Source: Acidobacteriota bacterium (GTDB taxonomy: Bacteria; Acidobacteriota; Vicinamibacteria; Vicinamibacterales; JAKQTR01). From it: a DNA stretch of 64,000 nucleotides. The notes beneath the pieces were generated by a model. It made no database searches, was not told where the DNA came from, and saw nothing but the letters and a program-made list of their open reading frames with translations. Made by a program: the position numbers and the translations under genes. Location: the NCBI GenBank assembly GCA_026393755.1, contig JAPKZO010000019.1:56286-120285 (forward strand), read 5' to 3'. Shown here in pieces: positions 55,331 through 62,982 of this stretch (its first letter is position 1; the number at the start of each line of letters is the position of its first letter).

Positions 55331-57343
55331 ATGGGAGCGACATGCCGGTTCCTCCTTCCCCCGCCTGGCGCGGAGCGCGTTCGTTGCGTGCACAGGGTCG
55401 CGCCGGCTGTCGTTGCGTCCCTCCTGCTATTGCTTGCCGTAGCCAACGTTAGTTCTCAAGACGCTTCACTCTCCGTTAAGATCACGTCCCCGCTCGGCCG
55501 AATGGGACAGCCGGGCACCGTCCGCATCGTCGGGCAGGTCCGGACCCCATCCGGAAGATCGGTGGTGGCGGTCCGCTTCTCCGTGGACGGCATCTTGCTG
55601 GGAACCGTGACATCCGGCCCGCCTTACGCCGTTGAGTGGACTGACGAGAATCCGTTCAAGCGTTGCGAAATTGTGGTCGAGGCCGAAGACAACCAGGGCG
55701 ACATCGGCCGCGACAGGATCACGCTTGAACCTTACGTGATCACCGAACTCACCGAGATCACCAGCGTACTCGTCGAAGCAGGCGTGTACGACCCGCAGGG
55801 CCGGATGGTCCGGGGCCTCACCGCGCCGGAGTTCATCCTCGCAGAGGACGGCGTCCGGCAGAAGCCCGACATGGTTGGGCAGGAGACGATCCCCACTACC
55901 TTTGCCCTGGTCGTGGACAGCAGCCAGAGCATGTCGCGCAACATGGAATTCGTCCGGGATGCCGCGGGCCGACTTGCGGATTACCTGCGCCCGAAGGACC
56001 AGATCCTAGTGGCCCCGTTCAGCCGCCGGCTGCATGCGATCACCGGCCCAACCAACGATCGCCGAACGATCACAGAGGCCATCACCGCGATCAGTGCCAG
56101 CGGGGGCACTGCCACGCGCGACGCCCTGATCGAGATCGCCGGCCGCTTCAACGGTGTCGAGGGGCGGAGGGTAATCGTGCTGATTACCGATGGGTACGAC
56201 GAGCACAGCACGTCGTCTCTTTCTGCCTGCGTAGCCGCCTTGAAGCGGGGAGGGGTGACGGTGTACACGGTCGGCATCGGCGGCGTCGCGGGCATCTCTA
56301 TCAAGGGCCACGACGAGTTGAAGTCGATCGCCGCGGACACCGGCGGCCGGGCCTTCTTTCCTTCCCGCCCAAGCGAACTGCCCAACGTGTACGGCGTGCT
56401 CGCCGACGATGCGCAACTGCGATACCTGGTCACCTATACCCCCATCAACCAACGGCGCGATGGGACCTGGCGCGCGATTTCGCTGGGGACCTACGCGGAG
56501 GGCCTCGTCGTGAAGGCACGCCCGGGCTACTTCGCCCCGAATCCGCCGCCCGTCCGCCCGGTCCTTGAGTTCACGGCGATTGACGTGGAGAACAAGTATC
56601 TTGAGGTCTCCAGGGACGACTTGGTCGTTGTTGAGGACGGCGTTGAGCAGAAGCTCGATACCTTTCAGGAGGCCACCTCGCCCGTGTCGATGGTGCTGGC
56701 GCTCGACTCAAGCGGCAGCATGAGGAGAAGCAGCGAGACCGTCGTGGCGGCCGCCAAGGCGTTTGTCGAGACACTGAGGCCAGAGGATAGCCTCGGCATG
56801 GTCACGTTTGCCGACAGGTCGAATCTGGTGCATGCGATCACGACGAATCGGCAGAACACCATTCAGGCGCTGGCGGAATACAAGGCCGAGGGCGGGACGG
56901 CGCTCTACGACGCGCTGTGCGACGCGCTGCTCATGCTCAAAGGCCGCGCGGGCAGACGGGCCGTGGTGATCCTGAGCGACGGACGGGACGAAGACAATCC
57001 GGGCACGGGCCCCGGCAGCATCAAGAAGTGGGACGACGTGCTGCGCCTGTTGCAGGATGTGGACGTGACGATGTTCCCCGTCGGACTGGGCACAAGGATT
57101 GATCCCGAGCGGCTCAGCCTGCTTGCCACCTTCTCCGGGGGGCAGGCCTACTTCTCGCAGGACGTATCGGAACTTGCTGCTCAGTTCGAACGGATCACCG
57201 AAAACCTACGTCACCGTTACATCGTTGGCTACACCTCCACAAACTCCGCGCGTGACGGCAAGTGGCGCAGCGTCGAGATCCACACACGGTCATCCGGCAT
57301 CCGCATCAGCAGCCGCAAGGGCTATTTTGCGCCGGAGCGGTGA
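55331..57343 (+). CDS. secreted protein with two VWFA-related domains
   Basis: A 670-residue exported protein. After a signal-like stretch (VAPAVVASLLLLLAVANVSSQ) an Ig-like domain (VKITSPLGRMGQPGTVRIVG) precedes a first VWFA-related unit (VVDSSQSMS; ends with RPGYFAPNPPP) and a second (ALDSSGSMR; ends SSRKGYFAPER). The second MIDAS (DSSGS) is canonical; the first (DSSQS) is a slight variant. Each unit has the Acidobacterial beta prelude followed by VWA and the GYFAP terminus, so the gene arose by tandem duplication. Position at the end of the Tad locus suggests an adhesin-like role, by inference. Start ATG 55331 is the first after the preceding stop. Confidence 0.86.
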   Translation: MGATCRFLLPPPGAERVRCVHRVAPAVVASLLLLLAVANVSSQDASLSVKITSPLGRMGQPGTVRIVGQVRTPSGRSVVAVRFSVDGILLGTVTSGPPYAVEWTDENPFKRCEIVVEAEDNQGDIGRDRITLEPYVITELTEITSVLVEAGVYDPQGRMVRGLTAPEFILAEDGVRQKPDMVGQETIPTTFALVVDSSQSMSRNMEFVRDAAGRLADYLRPKDQILVAPFSRRLHAITGPTNDRRTITEAITAISASGGTATRDALIEIAGRFNGVEGRRVIVLITDGYDEHSTSSLSACVAALKRGGVTVYTVGIGGVAGISIKGHDELKSIAADTGGRAFFPSRPSELPNVYGVLADDAQLRYLVTYTPINQRRDGTWRAISLGTYAEGLVVKARPGYFAPNPPPVRPVLEFTAIDVENKYLEVSRDDLVVVEDGVEQKLDTFQEATSPVSMVLALDSSGSMRRSSETVVAAAKAFVETLRPEDSLGMVTFADRSNLVHAITTNRQNTIQALAEYKAEGGTALYDALCDALLMLKGRAGRRAVVILSDGRDEDNPGTGPGSIKKWDDVLRLLQDVDVTMFPVGLGTRIDPERLSLLATFSGGQAYFSQDVSELAAQFERITENLRHRYIVGYTSTNSARDGKWRSVEIHTRSSGIRISSRKGYFAPER

Positions 57344-57352
57344 GAGCACTCG

Positions 57353-58834
57353 ATGATGAAGCGTGAGGATCTTCCCGATCTCCTGTTCACCGTCATGACG
57401 CTGCTCGTGCTGGCATTCGCGCTGTCTGGGACGTTTGCCGATCCTGATCTGTGGGGCCACGTCAGATTTGGCCAGGATATCCTGGCCTCCCATTCCATTC
57501 CACGCCAGGACCCGTACTCGTTTACGAGCGACAGGCCGTGGATCAACCACGAGTGGCTGGCGGAAGTGCTGATGGCAGGTGCGTATGGCGTGGCTGGCAG
57601 CGCCGGACTGATTGCGCTCAAGTGGTTGCTCGCCGCGAGTGCGCTTGGCATCCTCTGGCGGGCTATGAGACACGCTGGGGTCTTTCAACCTGTCGCCAAG
57701 GGGTTGCTGCTCCTAGCGCTCGGGGGCGCCTACAGTCTGATGGCGACTATCAGGCCGCAACTGTTCTCGATGCTTCTCTACACGATCCTGCTTGCGTTAC
57801 TGAACGGGGTCGGCCGGGGACATCGGCGTCTATTGCTCTGGATGCCCGTCCTTTTCGCGTTCTGGGCGAACCTGCACGGAGGCTGGATTGTTGGGCTTGG
57901 AGTGCTCGGGCTGTGGAGTGCTTCGACCCTTCTGGCGGGAAGCATCTCGTGGCCATGGGCGGCCGGCGGCACGCTTCTCGGCATCTTAGGCACGCTGGTG
58001 ACACCATATGGCCCCAGGTTGTGGCGATTTCTCTGGGAGACCGTCGGACTTGGACGCTCGGACATTACGGAGTGGCAACCGCTCACCCACGAGCCGTTCT
58101 TCGTGATTCCGTGGACCATGGCGGCCATACTGATCGTCGTCGCGTGGCGGCGGCACCGCTGGGCCGTGGTGTCGCTGTTGATCCCGGCGGCGACGCTCGG
58201 AGCAATGGCAGTTCGAGTCGTGCGGCTCGAGGGCTTCTTCGCCCTGACAGCGGTGATCCTGCTTGCGCCGTGCTTTGCGGCGTTCGGGCCGGCGCGCCTC
58301 CCGCTAACGCGGCGGCCGACGCGGGCCGACATCATGGTGGTCGGAACGATGTGCCTGGTTGGGTTCCTGGCAACGGGCGTCGCAGTGAACAATAGGGTCA
58401 GGTGCGTGACGATCCCGGGACCAGATCTGAAGGACTTTTGGGCGGCGCCGGAAGCGGAGGCCATCACGTTTCTGCGGGGCAACCCGATAGAGGGGCGGCT
58501 CCTCACCTATTTTGACTACGGCGAGCTAGCCATTTGGCATCTCGCGCCGAAGCTGCGCGTGTCGTATGACGGGCGGCGCGAAACGGTCTACTCCGAGGCG
58601 GTTCAGAAAGCCAACCAGGGCTTATATTCGAAAGCGCCCGACGTCAGATACGCCCGGCTCCTGAAGGCCGACTACATCTGGCTGCCGCTTCGGTTGCCTG
58701 TGATCGACCTTCTTAAGCGTGATGGATGGGTTGCGATCTTTTGCGGAAGCCGATCGATCGTGCTCGCGCGAGAGGCGGGGCAGTTCGCACAACCGGCACC
58801 GTGGACAGGTCCGAGGTGCTTTCCAGGTCCGTAA
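57353..58834 (+). CDS. polytopic membrane protein, GT-C glycosyltransferase-like
   Basis: A 493-residue integral membrane protein with about ten membrane helices. The early loop DPDLWGHVRFGQDI followed by DPYSFTSDRPWINHEWLAEVL resembles the Asp-containing first loop of GT-C type polyprenyl-linked glycosyltransferases. A C-terminal soluble part (LTYFDYGELAIWHLAPKLRVSYDGRRETVYSE) is also typical of this uncharacterised group. It follows the VWFA gene by nine bases. It may glycosylate secreted or surface proteins of the locus; this is inference from fold resemblance and position. Confidence 0.65.
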   Translation: MMKREDLPDLLFTVMTLLVLAFALSGTFADPDLWGHVRFGQDILASHSIPRQDPYSFTSDRPWINHEWLAEVLMAGAYGVAGSAGLIALKWLLAASALGILWRAMRHAGVFQPVAKGLLLLALGGAYSLMATIRPQLFSMLLYTILLALLNGVGRGHRRLLLWMPVLFAFWANLHGGWIVGLGVLGLWSASTLLAGSISWPWAAGGTLLGILGTLVTPYGPRLWRFLWETVGLGRSDITEWQPLTHEPFFVIPWTMAAILIVVAWRRHRWAVVSLLIPAATLGAMAVRVVRLEGFFALTAVILLAPCFAAFGPARLPLTRRPTRADIMVVGTMCLVGFLATGVAVNNRVRCVTIPGPDLKDFWAAPEAEAITFLRGNPIEGRLLTYFDYGELAIWHLAPKLRVSYDGRRETVYSEAVQKANQGLYSKAPDVRYARLLKADYIWLPLRLPVIDLLKRDGWVAIFCGSRSIVLAREAGQFAQPAPWTGPRCFPGP

Positions 58835-58964
58835 CCGAGCCACGGTACGGGAATCGACGGGCAGGTCTCGCTAAGTCGTGGGTAACGAGCTCTTCGAGGG
58901 CAAGCCGAGAGTCTTCTTCCGCATCGCGCTGCGTGACGGCCGCGGAATAGTCAATGTGTTCCCA

Positions 58965-58973
58965 TGGTAAGCT
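58965..58973 (+). promoter_or_regulatory. extended -10 (TGG-TAAGCT)
   Basis: TGGTAAGCT lies 27 bases before the FkbM gene ATG, in the 166-base gap after the membrane protein gene. It has the TGG extension seen in other promoters here. Confidence 0.4.
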
Positions 58974-59000
58974 GCGCCTGTTGACGCGGAGGACAGGACG

Positions 59001-59858
59001 ATGACGAAGTGGTGGAGAACCTGCCGACTCGACGTGATCGAGGTCTCTCTCGTTGCCGTCCTCGTCGCGGTCATTGTCACGACCGTCGTGTCGTCTCGGT
59101 ACGCGCGGCTATCCTACGTCGCATACAGTGCGGCACAGGAGGGGGCGCGGCTGAAAGACCGTTACGGGCCGTCACGGTACTCGAGAAACGAGGAAGAGTG
59201 GATCATCCGGGACTACTTCCAAGACCGGCGCGCCGGGTCCTTTGTAGATGTCGGCGCGAATCACTACAAGAACGACAGCAACACGTTCTATCTGGAATCT
59301 GAGCTCGGATGGTCAGGCATTGCCATCGACCCCCAGGCTGAGTTCGCGGCCGATTATCGAACCCACCGACCCCGCACCCGCTTCTTCGCGTTCTTCGTCT
59401 CAGACACCTCCGACTCCAACATCACGTTCCACCTGGCAGACGGGAACTCGCTGGTGGCGTCCGCGGATCAAGGTTTTGCCGAACGGGCGGGCACGGAGAT
59501 CAAGGACCCTGTCTACTCGTCCAAGGCCGTGAGCGTGCCGACGATCCGACTCTCGGATCTGCTTGATCAGACTGGCCTGTCTCATTTCGATTTCTTGTCG
59601 GTGGACGTTGAGTTGGCCGAACCGAAAGTCCTCGCAGGCTTTGACATCAACCGTTTTGCACCGACGCTCGTCTGTATCGAGGCTCACCCGCAGGTACGGC
59701 AGCAGATTCTGGACTACTTCGCCGCACACGGGTACGTGGTTCTCGGCAGGTACCTCCGCGCTGACTTGGCAAACCTGTACTTCGCGCCGATTGGGCTCAC
59801 CGCCCCTTCGCGGCCGACAGCCCCCGAGACGGTTCTTGAAGGCGTTCCAAAGAAGTAG
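59001..59858 (+). CDS. FkbM-family methyltransferase with membrane anchor
   Basis: A 285-residue protein. One N-terminal membrane helix (VSLVAVLVAVIVTTVVSS) is followed by a SAM-dependent methyltransferase of the FkbM type: FVDVGANHYKNDSNTFYLE is the SAM-binding motif I region, GIAIDPQAEF motif II, and FLSVDVELAEPKVLAGFD motif III. FkbM enzymes O-methylate sugars of polysaccharides, glycolipids or glycoproteins. Beside the GT-C-like gene it may modify a surface glycan. It is the last gene before the repeat array. Confidence 0.85.
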   Translation: MTKWWRTCRLDVIEVSLVAVLVAVIVTTVVSSRYARLSYVAYSAAQEGARLKDRYGPSRYSRNEEEWIIRDYFQDRRAGSFVDVGANHYKNDSNTFYLESELGWSGIAIDPQAEFAADYRTHRPRTRFFAFFVSDTSDSNITFHLADGNSLVASADQGFAERAGTEIKDPVYSSKAVSVPTIRLSDLLDQTGLSHFDFLSVDVELAEPKVLAGFDINRFAPTLVCIEAHPQVRQQILDYFAAHGYVVLGRYLRADLANLYFAPIGLTAPSRPTAPETVLEGVPKK

Positions 59859-59920
59859 TGCCGCAACGGCACCAGGTCGTCTCGTGGTGTCCCGCGCCGC
59901 CGGCGTCAATCTGGTGGCAC

Positions 59921-59950
59921 TTGAGCAAGTGGCTCCGACGATGCTACCGT
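59921..59950 (+). promoter_or_regulatory. array promoter 1 (TTGAGC-N18-TACCGT)
   Basis: -35 TTGAGC (59921-59926), 18-base spacer ending TGC, -10 TACCGT (59945-59950). The TGC just before the -10 makes an extended -10. The same arrangement is present before all five copies of the unit. Confidence 0.6.
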
Positions 59951-60070
59951 CGTCGTCTGTCGATTGGCGCGCATGCCACACGTCGTCGTTGGCATGGCGT
60001 TGGCAGTTCTTCTCGAGAGCACGCTGGTTGTCGATCGTGAACAGCCGAGAGCGTGCGGGAGAGGAATGTG
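59951..60070 (+). ncRNA. structured leader, copy 1
   Basis: A 120-base 5' leader shared with four other copies. Hairpin I: CATGCCA...TGGCATG. Hairpin II: TTCTTCTC (60007-60014) can pair with GAGAGGAA (60059-60066), which contains the ribosome site of the downstream gene; inside it GCACGCT pairs with AGCGTGC, and an inner CTG/CAG stem is weakened here by AACAG instead of ACCAG. The predicted effect is to hide the Shine-Dalgarno. Confidence 0.6.
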
Positions 60071-60418
60071 ATGGGAAGAGCCGATTTGGCGGAGAGAATC
60101 GACACCGTGGAGCATCGCATGGACTCGATGGAGCAGCGCCTGGACGCGTCGTTCAACGCGCTAAGCACGCAGATCCTGCAGTCTAGCCGGGAGACAAACG
60201 ATGCAATTCTTGCCTCGCGAGCTGAGGTCGCTACCGAGTTCTCGACGATGCGGGGGCGTTTTGAGAGTCTCGAGACCGCCATGGTGGGCTCGTGGGCCCA
60301 TTTCGAGAACTCTATTGCGGCCAGTCAGGACGACAACCGCCGCTACATGAAGGTTCTGTACGAGGACCTCAGAAGTCAGATTAAGTTGCTCAACGAGGGC
60401 CATCCGTCCTCGTCGTGA
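60071..60418 (+). CDS. coiled-coil array protein, copy 1
   Basis: A 115-residue, mostly helical protein without signal or membrane segment. It shares the N-terminus GRADLAERIDTVEHRMDSMEQ-type sequence, followed by RLDASFNAL, with the other copies and the C-terminus YEDLRSQIKLLNEGHPSSS in related form. The middle contains one 33-bp-encoded unit (EFSTMRGRFES, DNA 60235-60267). The heptad/hendecad pattern predicts a coiled coil that probably oligomerises. No known family recognised; function unknown. It has a GAGAGGAA ribosome site that is part of the leader hairpin. Confidence 0.7.
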   Translation: MGRADLAERIDTVEHRMDSMEQRLDASFNALSTQILQSSRETNDAILASRAEVATEFSTMRGRFESLETAMVGSWAHFENSIAASQDDNRRYMKVLYEDLRSQIKLLNEGHPSSS

Positions 60419-60625
60419 CACGTCGGTCCCGTTAACCGATGTAAAGCCGTGGACGTCTGGACCTCTCTTGCCGGGCCTGGTGCACCTGTCAGCCTGGAGC
60501 GGCTTCAATCTGCCCAAGACGCCCCCTGCTATGGCGAGCGCGGCGGGTCGATGTACTCCGGCTTGCGTGTCAGTCGGCTTGGGATGTCTTCAGCAATGCC
60601 CAGCCTGACACGGGTTTGCGCGAAC
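60419..60625. other. non-coding spacer after copy 1
   Basis: About 200 bases before the antitoxin promoter. I see no open frame with coding character, no repeat of the array unit, and no strong hairpin. Confidence 0.5.
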
Positions 60626-60654
60626 TTGTTGCGGGGTGAGCCAGGAAGTATTCT
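60626..60654 (+). promoter_or_regulatory. promoter of the antitoxin gene (TTGTTG-N17-TATTCT)
   Basis: -35 TTGTTG (60626-60631), 17-base spacer, -10 TATTCT (60649-60654). The ATG at 60661 would be at or next to the transcription start. Confidence 0.5.
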
Positions 60655-60660
60655 GACACC

Positions 60661-60897
60661 ATGAAGACCGCCAGTGTTCAACAGGTCCCGGAGCAGTGGC
60701 CGGAGATCTTGCGATGGGTCGCTGCCGGTGAAGAGGTGCAGGTGACGCAGCACGATCAGGTGGTGGCCAGGGTCGTCCCCGCCAGGCCACCGGCCACTCC
60801 TGATTTCCTCGCGCGAGCCAAGGCCGTCTGGGGCGACACGCCGCCGGGCAAAGCCCTCAGCGTCGTCGTGTCCGACGCGCGTGGAGGCGACTCGTGA
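60661..60897 (+). CDS. Phd/YefM-type antitoxin
   Basis: A 78-residue antitoxin-like protein: KTASVQQVPEQWPEILRWVAAGEEVQVTQHDQVVARVVPA matches the DNA-binding N-terminal half of Phd/YefM antitoxins, and the C-terminal half (DFLARAKAVWGDTPPGKALSVVVSDARGGDS) would wrap a PIN toxin. It overlaps the following toxin remnant by GTGA. With the toxin truncated, it may be an orphan that acts only as a repressor or protects against related toxins. Confidence 0.82.
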   Translation: MKTASVQQVPEQWPEILRWVAAGEEVQVTQHDQVVARVVPARPPATPDFLARAKAVWGDTPPGKALSVVVSDARGGDS

Positions 60898-61013
60898 CGT
60901 ATCTGGATACCGGTTGTTTTGTCAAACTCTACGACCCGGAGCCAGACAGCGCCAAGGTCGTCGCACTCATTCAGGGCAAGCCGCTGTGTTTCACGCCGCT
61001 GCGATCGGCTTGA
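60894..61013 (+). pseudogene. truncated PIN-domain (VapC-like) toxin
   Basis: The frame starts with GTG overlapping the antitoxin stop and encodes VTYLDTGCFVKLYDPEPDSAKV..., the N-terminus of a PIN RNase toxin with its first catalytic Asp (YLDTG). It stops after 39 residues, just after CFTPL, where a full toxin of about 135 residues would continue. The sequence after about 61001 is unrelated. The toxin is therefore inactive. The break lies less than 150 bases before array promoter 2. Confidence 0.8.
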
Positions 61014-61147
61014 ACTTGGTGACGTTGTGAAGATGGTCTGAGATCCGCCAGTCGCGGAACCTGATTCAGCCAAAGACCTCCCGCCTTGGTACGCTTGCTC
61101 CGTCGGCATCGCCCATCAGCAACCACTTCGAATCGCCGTCGCGACGC
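61014..61147. other. short spacer with possible minus-strand gene remnant
   Basis: On the minus strand the segment reading from about 61060 to a TGA at 60991 encodes FRDWRISDHLHNVTKFKPIAA and then stops, which looks like the end of a protein. It could be the remnant that replaced the toxin 3' end, perhaps a mobile element, but I do not recognise a family. Confidence 0.25.
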
Positions 61148-61177
61148 TTGAATCCAGCGTCCCGACGATGCTACCGT
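61148..61177 (+). promoter_or_regulatory. array promoter 2 (TTGAAT-N18-TACCGT)
   Basis: -35 TTGAAT (61148-61153), 18-base spacer ending TGC, -10 TACCGT (61172-61177). Best -35 of the set. Confidence 0.6.
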
Positions 61178-61298
61178 CGTCGTCTGCCGATTGGCGCGCA
61201 TGCGACGCCTCGTCGTTGGCATGCAGTTGGCAGTTCTTCTCGAGAGCACGCTGGTTGTCGATCGTGACCAGCCGAGAGCGTGCGGAGAGAGGAATGTG
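61178..61298 (+). ncRNA. structured leader, copy 2
   Basis: A 121-base leader. The hairpin II outer strand TTCTTCTC (61234-61241) pairs with GAGAGGAA (61287-61294), which includes the ribosome site; GCACGCT/AGCGTGC and CTGGT/ACCAG form the inner stems. Hairpin I is altered here: GCATGC...GCATGC with GACGCC in the loop instead of the longer stem. Confidence 0.6.
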
Positions 61299-61679
61299 AT
61301 GAGAAGAGCCGATCTTGCTGAGCGAATCGACACCATGGAGCATCGTATGGACTCGATGGACCAGCGTCTGGACGCGTCATTCAACGCGCTGATGGCGGAG
61401 ATTCTGCAATCTCGCCGGGAGAACGATGTTGCACATTCTGCAATGCGCTCCGAATTCACCCGTGAGAGTTGTGCCTTGCGCGGTGAATTGTCGGGGGAAC
61501 TCTCGACGATGCGGACTGAGGTCGCCCGAGAGTTCTCGACGATGCGGGTTCGTTTCGAGAGCGTCGAGACCGCTATCGACGACTCGGGGGCCCATCTCGA
61601 GGCCGCCATGCTGGTCCTGCACGAGGAAGTCCTGAGTAGGCTTAAGTTGATCGGCGAGGGACGACCGTCCTCGTCGTGA
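61299..61679 (+). CDS. coiled-coil array protein, copy 2
   Basis: A 126-residue helical protein of the array family, starting MRRADLAERIDTMEHRMDS. It contains two consecutive 11-residue units (DNA 61497-61529 and 61530-61562, each beginning E-x-STM). The C-terminus LVLHEEVLSRLKLIGEGRPSSS is shared with copies 1 and 3. The start ATG lies four bases after GAGAGGAA. The longer open frame upstream only covers the leader. Function unknown. Confidence 0.7.
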   Translation: MRRADLAERIDTMEHRMDSMDQRLDASFNALMAEILQSRRENDVAHSAMRSEFTRESCALRGELSGELSTMRTEVAREFSTMRVRFESVETAIDDSGAHLEAAMLVLHEEVLSRLKLIGEGRPSSS

Positions 61680-61739
61680 CGCGTTGCTACCCTATTCTCT
61701 GCGTCAGTGCGGGGGGCTGCGCGGGCGATGTCGAGGCGC

Positions 61740-61769
61740 TTGAGTACATCACCTCGACGATGCTACCGT
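61740..61769 (+). promoter_or_regulatory. array promoter 3 (TTGAGT-N18-TACCGT)
   Basis: -35 TTGAGT (61740-61745), 18-base spacer ending TGC, -10 TACCGT (61764-61769). It begins only 60 bases after the copy 2 stop, so copies 2 and 3 are directly in tandem. Confidence 0.6.
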
Positions 61770-61890
61770 CGTCGTCTGCCGATTGGTGCGCATGCCACAC
61801 GTCGTCGTTGGCATGCCGTTGGCAGTTCTTCTCGGGGGCACGTGGCTGGTTGATCGCGACCAGCCGCGATAGTGTCCCGGGGAGGAATCG
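61770..61890 (+). ncRNA. structured leader, copy 3
   Basis: A 121-base leader. Hairpin I is perfect (GCATGCCA/TGGCATGC, 11-base loop). In hairpin II, TTCTTCTC (61826-61833) pairs with GGGAGGAA (61880-61887) with two G-T wobbles; the middle stem has changed on both strands to GGGCAC/GTGTCCC, and the inner stem is GGCTGGT/ACCAGCC. The changes on both sides keep the fold. Confidence 0.65.
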
Positions 61891-62445
61891 ATGGGAAGAG
61901 CCGATTTGGCGGAGAGAATTGACACCGTGGAGCATCGTATGGACTCGATGGACCAGCGCCTGGACGCGTCGTTTAACGCGCTGATGGCGGAGATTCTGCA
62001 ATCTCGCCGGGAGAACGATGTTGCACATTCTGCAATGCGCGCGGAAAGCACCAAAGAGTTCTCGACGATGCGGGCTGAGGTCGCTGGGGAGTTCTCGGCG
62101 GTGCGGGCTCGTTTCGAGAAGGTCGAGACTGCCATCGACGAGACGAGAGCTGACGTCGCCCGAGAGTTCTCGACGGTGCGGGCTGAGGTCGCCCGAGAGT
62201 TCTCGGCAATGGGGGCTCGATTCGAGAGCGTCGAGGCCACCATCGACGACTCGCAGGCCCATCTCGAGGCCGCCATCGTGGACCTGCTGGGCGTGATCAA
62301 CAAAGGCGCTGAGGCTCTGGACTCTGCTTTGCGGGGCGAGATTCGCAAGGGCGATGAGGAGAGCCGCCACTTCATGCTGGTCCTGCACGAGCAAGTCATG
62401 AGCCAGTTCAAGTTGCTCGGCGAGGCCCGACCGTCCTCGTCGTGA
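61891..62445 (+). CDS. coiled-coil array protein, copy 3 (longest)
   Basis: A 184-residue helical protein. It shares MGRADLAERIDTVEHRMDS and RLDASFNALMAEILQSRRENDVAHSAMR with copy 2. The middle contains four 11-residue units arranged as two pairs (DNA 62056-62121 and 62164-62229), separated by ETAIDETRADVAR. An additional segment (VDLLGVINKGAEALDSALRGEIRKGDEESRHF) precedes the common C-terminus LHEQVMSQFKLLGEARPSSS. Low-complexity charged helices predict a long coiled coil. Function unknown. Confidence 0.7.
   Translation: MGRADLAERIDTVEHRMDSMDQRLDASFNALMAEILQSRRENDVAHSAMRAESTKEFSTMRAEVAGEFSAVRARFEKVETAIDETRADVAREFSTVRAEVAREFSAMGARFESVEATIDDSQAHLEAAIVDLLGVINKGAEALDSALRGEIRKGDEESRHFMLVLHEQVMSQFKLLGEARPSSS
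62056..62229 (+). repeat. 33-bp tandem repeats within copy 3
   Basis: Units of 33 bases starting GAGTTCTCG at 62056, 62089, 62164 and 62197 encode 11-residue coiled-coil units. Copy 2 has two such units (61497, 61530) and copy 1 has one (60235), so unit number varies between paralogues. Confidence 0.75.
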
Positions 62446-62631
62446 CGCGTCGCGACGCGACAACCAAGGCAACGCAGCGGGGGGCGTCGCCGGCACGAGT
62501 GCCGCGGCCGACATGGAACATCGACCTGACCGGCGGGACTTGTTCAAGCCACTGAAACGGCGAGGACGGCCGCAACGCTTCGGTCGACCGGGCGACAGCC
62601 GGGGGCGGCCGCGCCGTCGGCGTCGAAGCGC
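62446..62631. other. GC-rich spacer between copies 3 and 4
   Basis: About 185 bases rich in CGG/GCC. I see no convincing gene; a short arginine-rich frame at 62513 looks accidental. No array repeat is present until the promoter at 62632. Confidence 0.5.
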
Positions 62632-62661
62632 TTGAGTTCGTGGCCGAGACGATGCTACCGT
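62632..62661 (+). promoter_or_regulatory. array promoter 4 (TTGAGT-N18-TACCGT)
   Basis: -35 TTGAGT (62632-62637), 18-base spacer ending TGC, -10 TACCGT (62656-62661). Confidence 0.6.
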
Positions 62662-62784
62662 CGTCGTCCTGCCAATTGGTGCGCATGCCACACGTCGTCG
62701 TTGGCATGGCGTTGGCAGTTCTTCCCTTGGGCGCGCGACTGGTTGATCGTGACCAGCCGCGATCGTGCCGACGGGAGGAATGTG
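62662..62784 (+). ncRNA. structured leader, copy 4
   Basis: A 123-base leader. The outer strand is TTCTTCCC (62719-62726) and its partner GGGAGGAA (62773-62780): compared with copies 1, 2 and 5, both strands have changed and the pairing is kept or improved. Middle stem GGCGCG/CGTGCC, inner CTGGT/ACCAG. It still precedes an ATG although the gene behind it is broken. Confidence 0.65.
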
Positions 62785-62982
62785 ATGAGAAGAGCCGATC
62801 TTGCTGAGCGAATCGACACCGTGGAGCATGGCATGGACTCGATGGAGCAGCGTCTGGACGCGTCGTTCAACGCGGTCACGATTGACAGTCGGCTAGCCGA
62901 GCAGTATATTCAATGCACAACTCCCTGGTCCCGATCGACGGGGCTGGCGGGCGGTCTATATGGCCGCCCTTTTCTGTCTTGA
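62785..62982 (+). pseudogene. coiled-coil array protein, copy 4, truncated by the NYN segment
   Basis: The first 30 codons (MRRADLAERIDTVEHGMDS to RLDASFNA) are near identical to copies 2 and 3. After base 62874 the sequence is unrelated: the frame runs through the promoter of the next gene and ends at 62982 without the family middle or C-terminus. The break marks the left edge of an inserted or recombined segment that carries the NYN gene. Confidence 0.8.
62882..62910 (+). promoter_or_regulatory. strong sigma-70 promoter (TTGACA-N17-TATATT) of the NYN gene
   Basis: A consensus -35 TTGACA (62882-62887), 17-base spacer and -10 TATATT (62905-62910). It is the closest match to the canonical promoter seen in the window and starts only about 7 bases after the break in copy 4. 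Confidence 0.7.

Noticed and set aside
62513..62635. Short arginine-rich plus-strand frame
   Set aside because: Composition follows the GC-rich spacer and there is no ribosome site.
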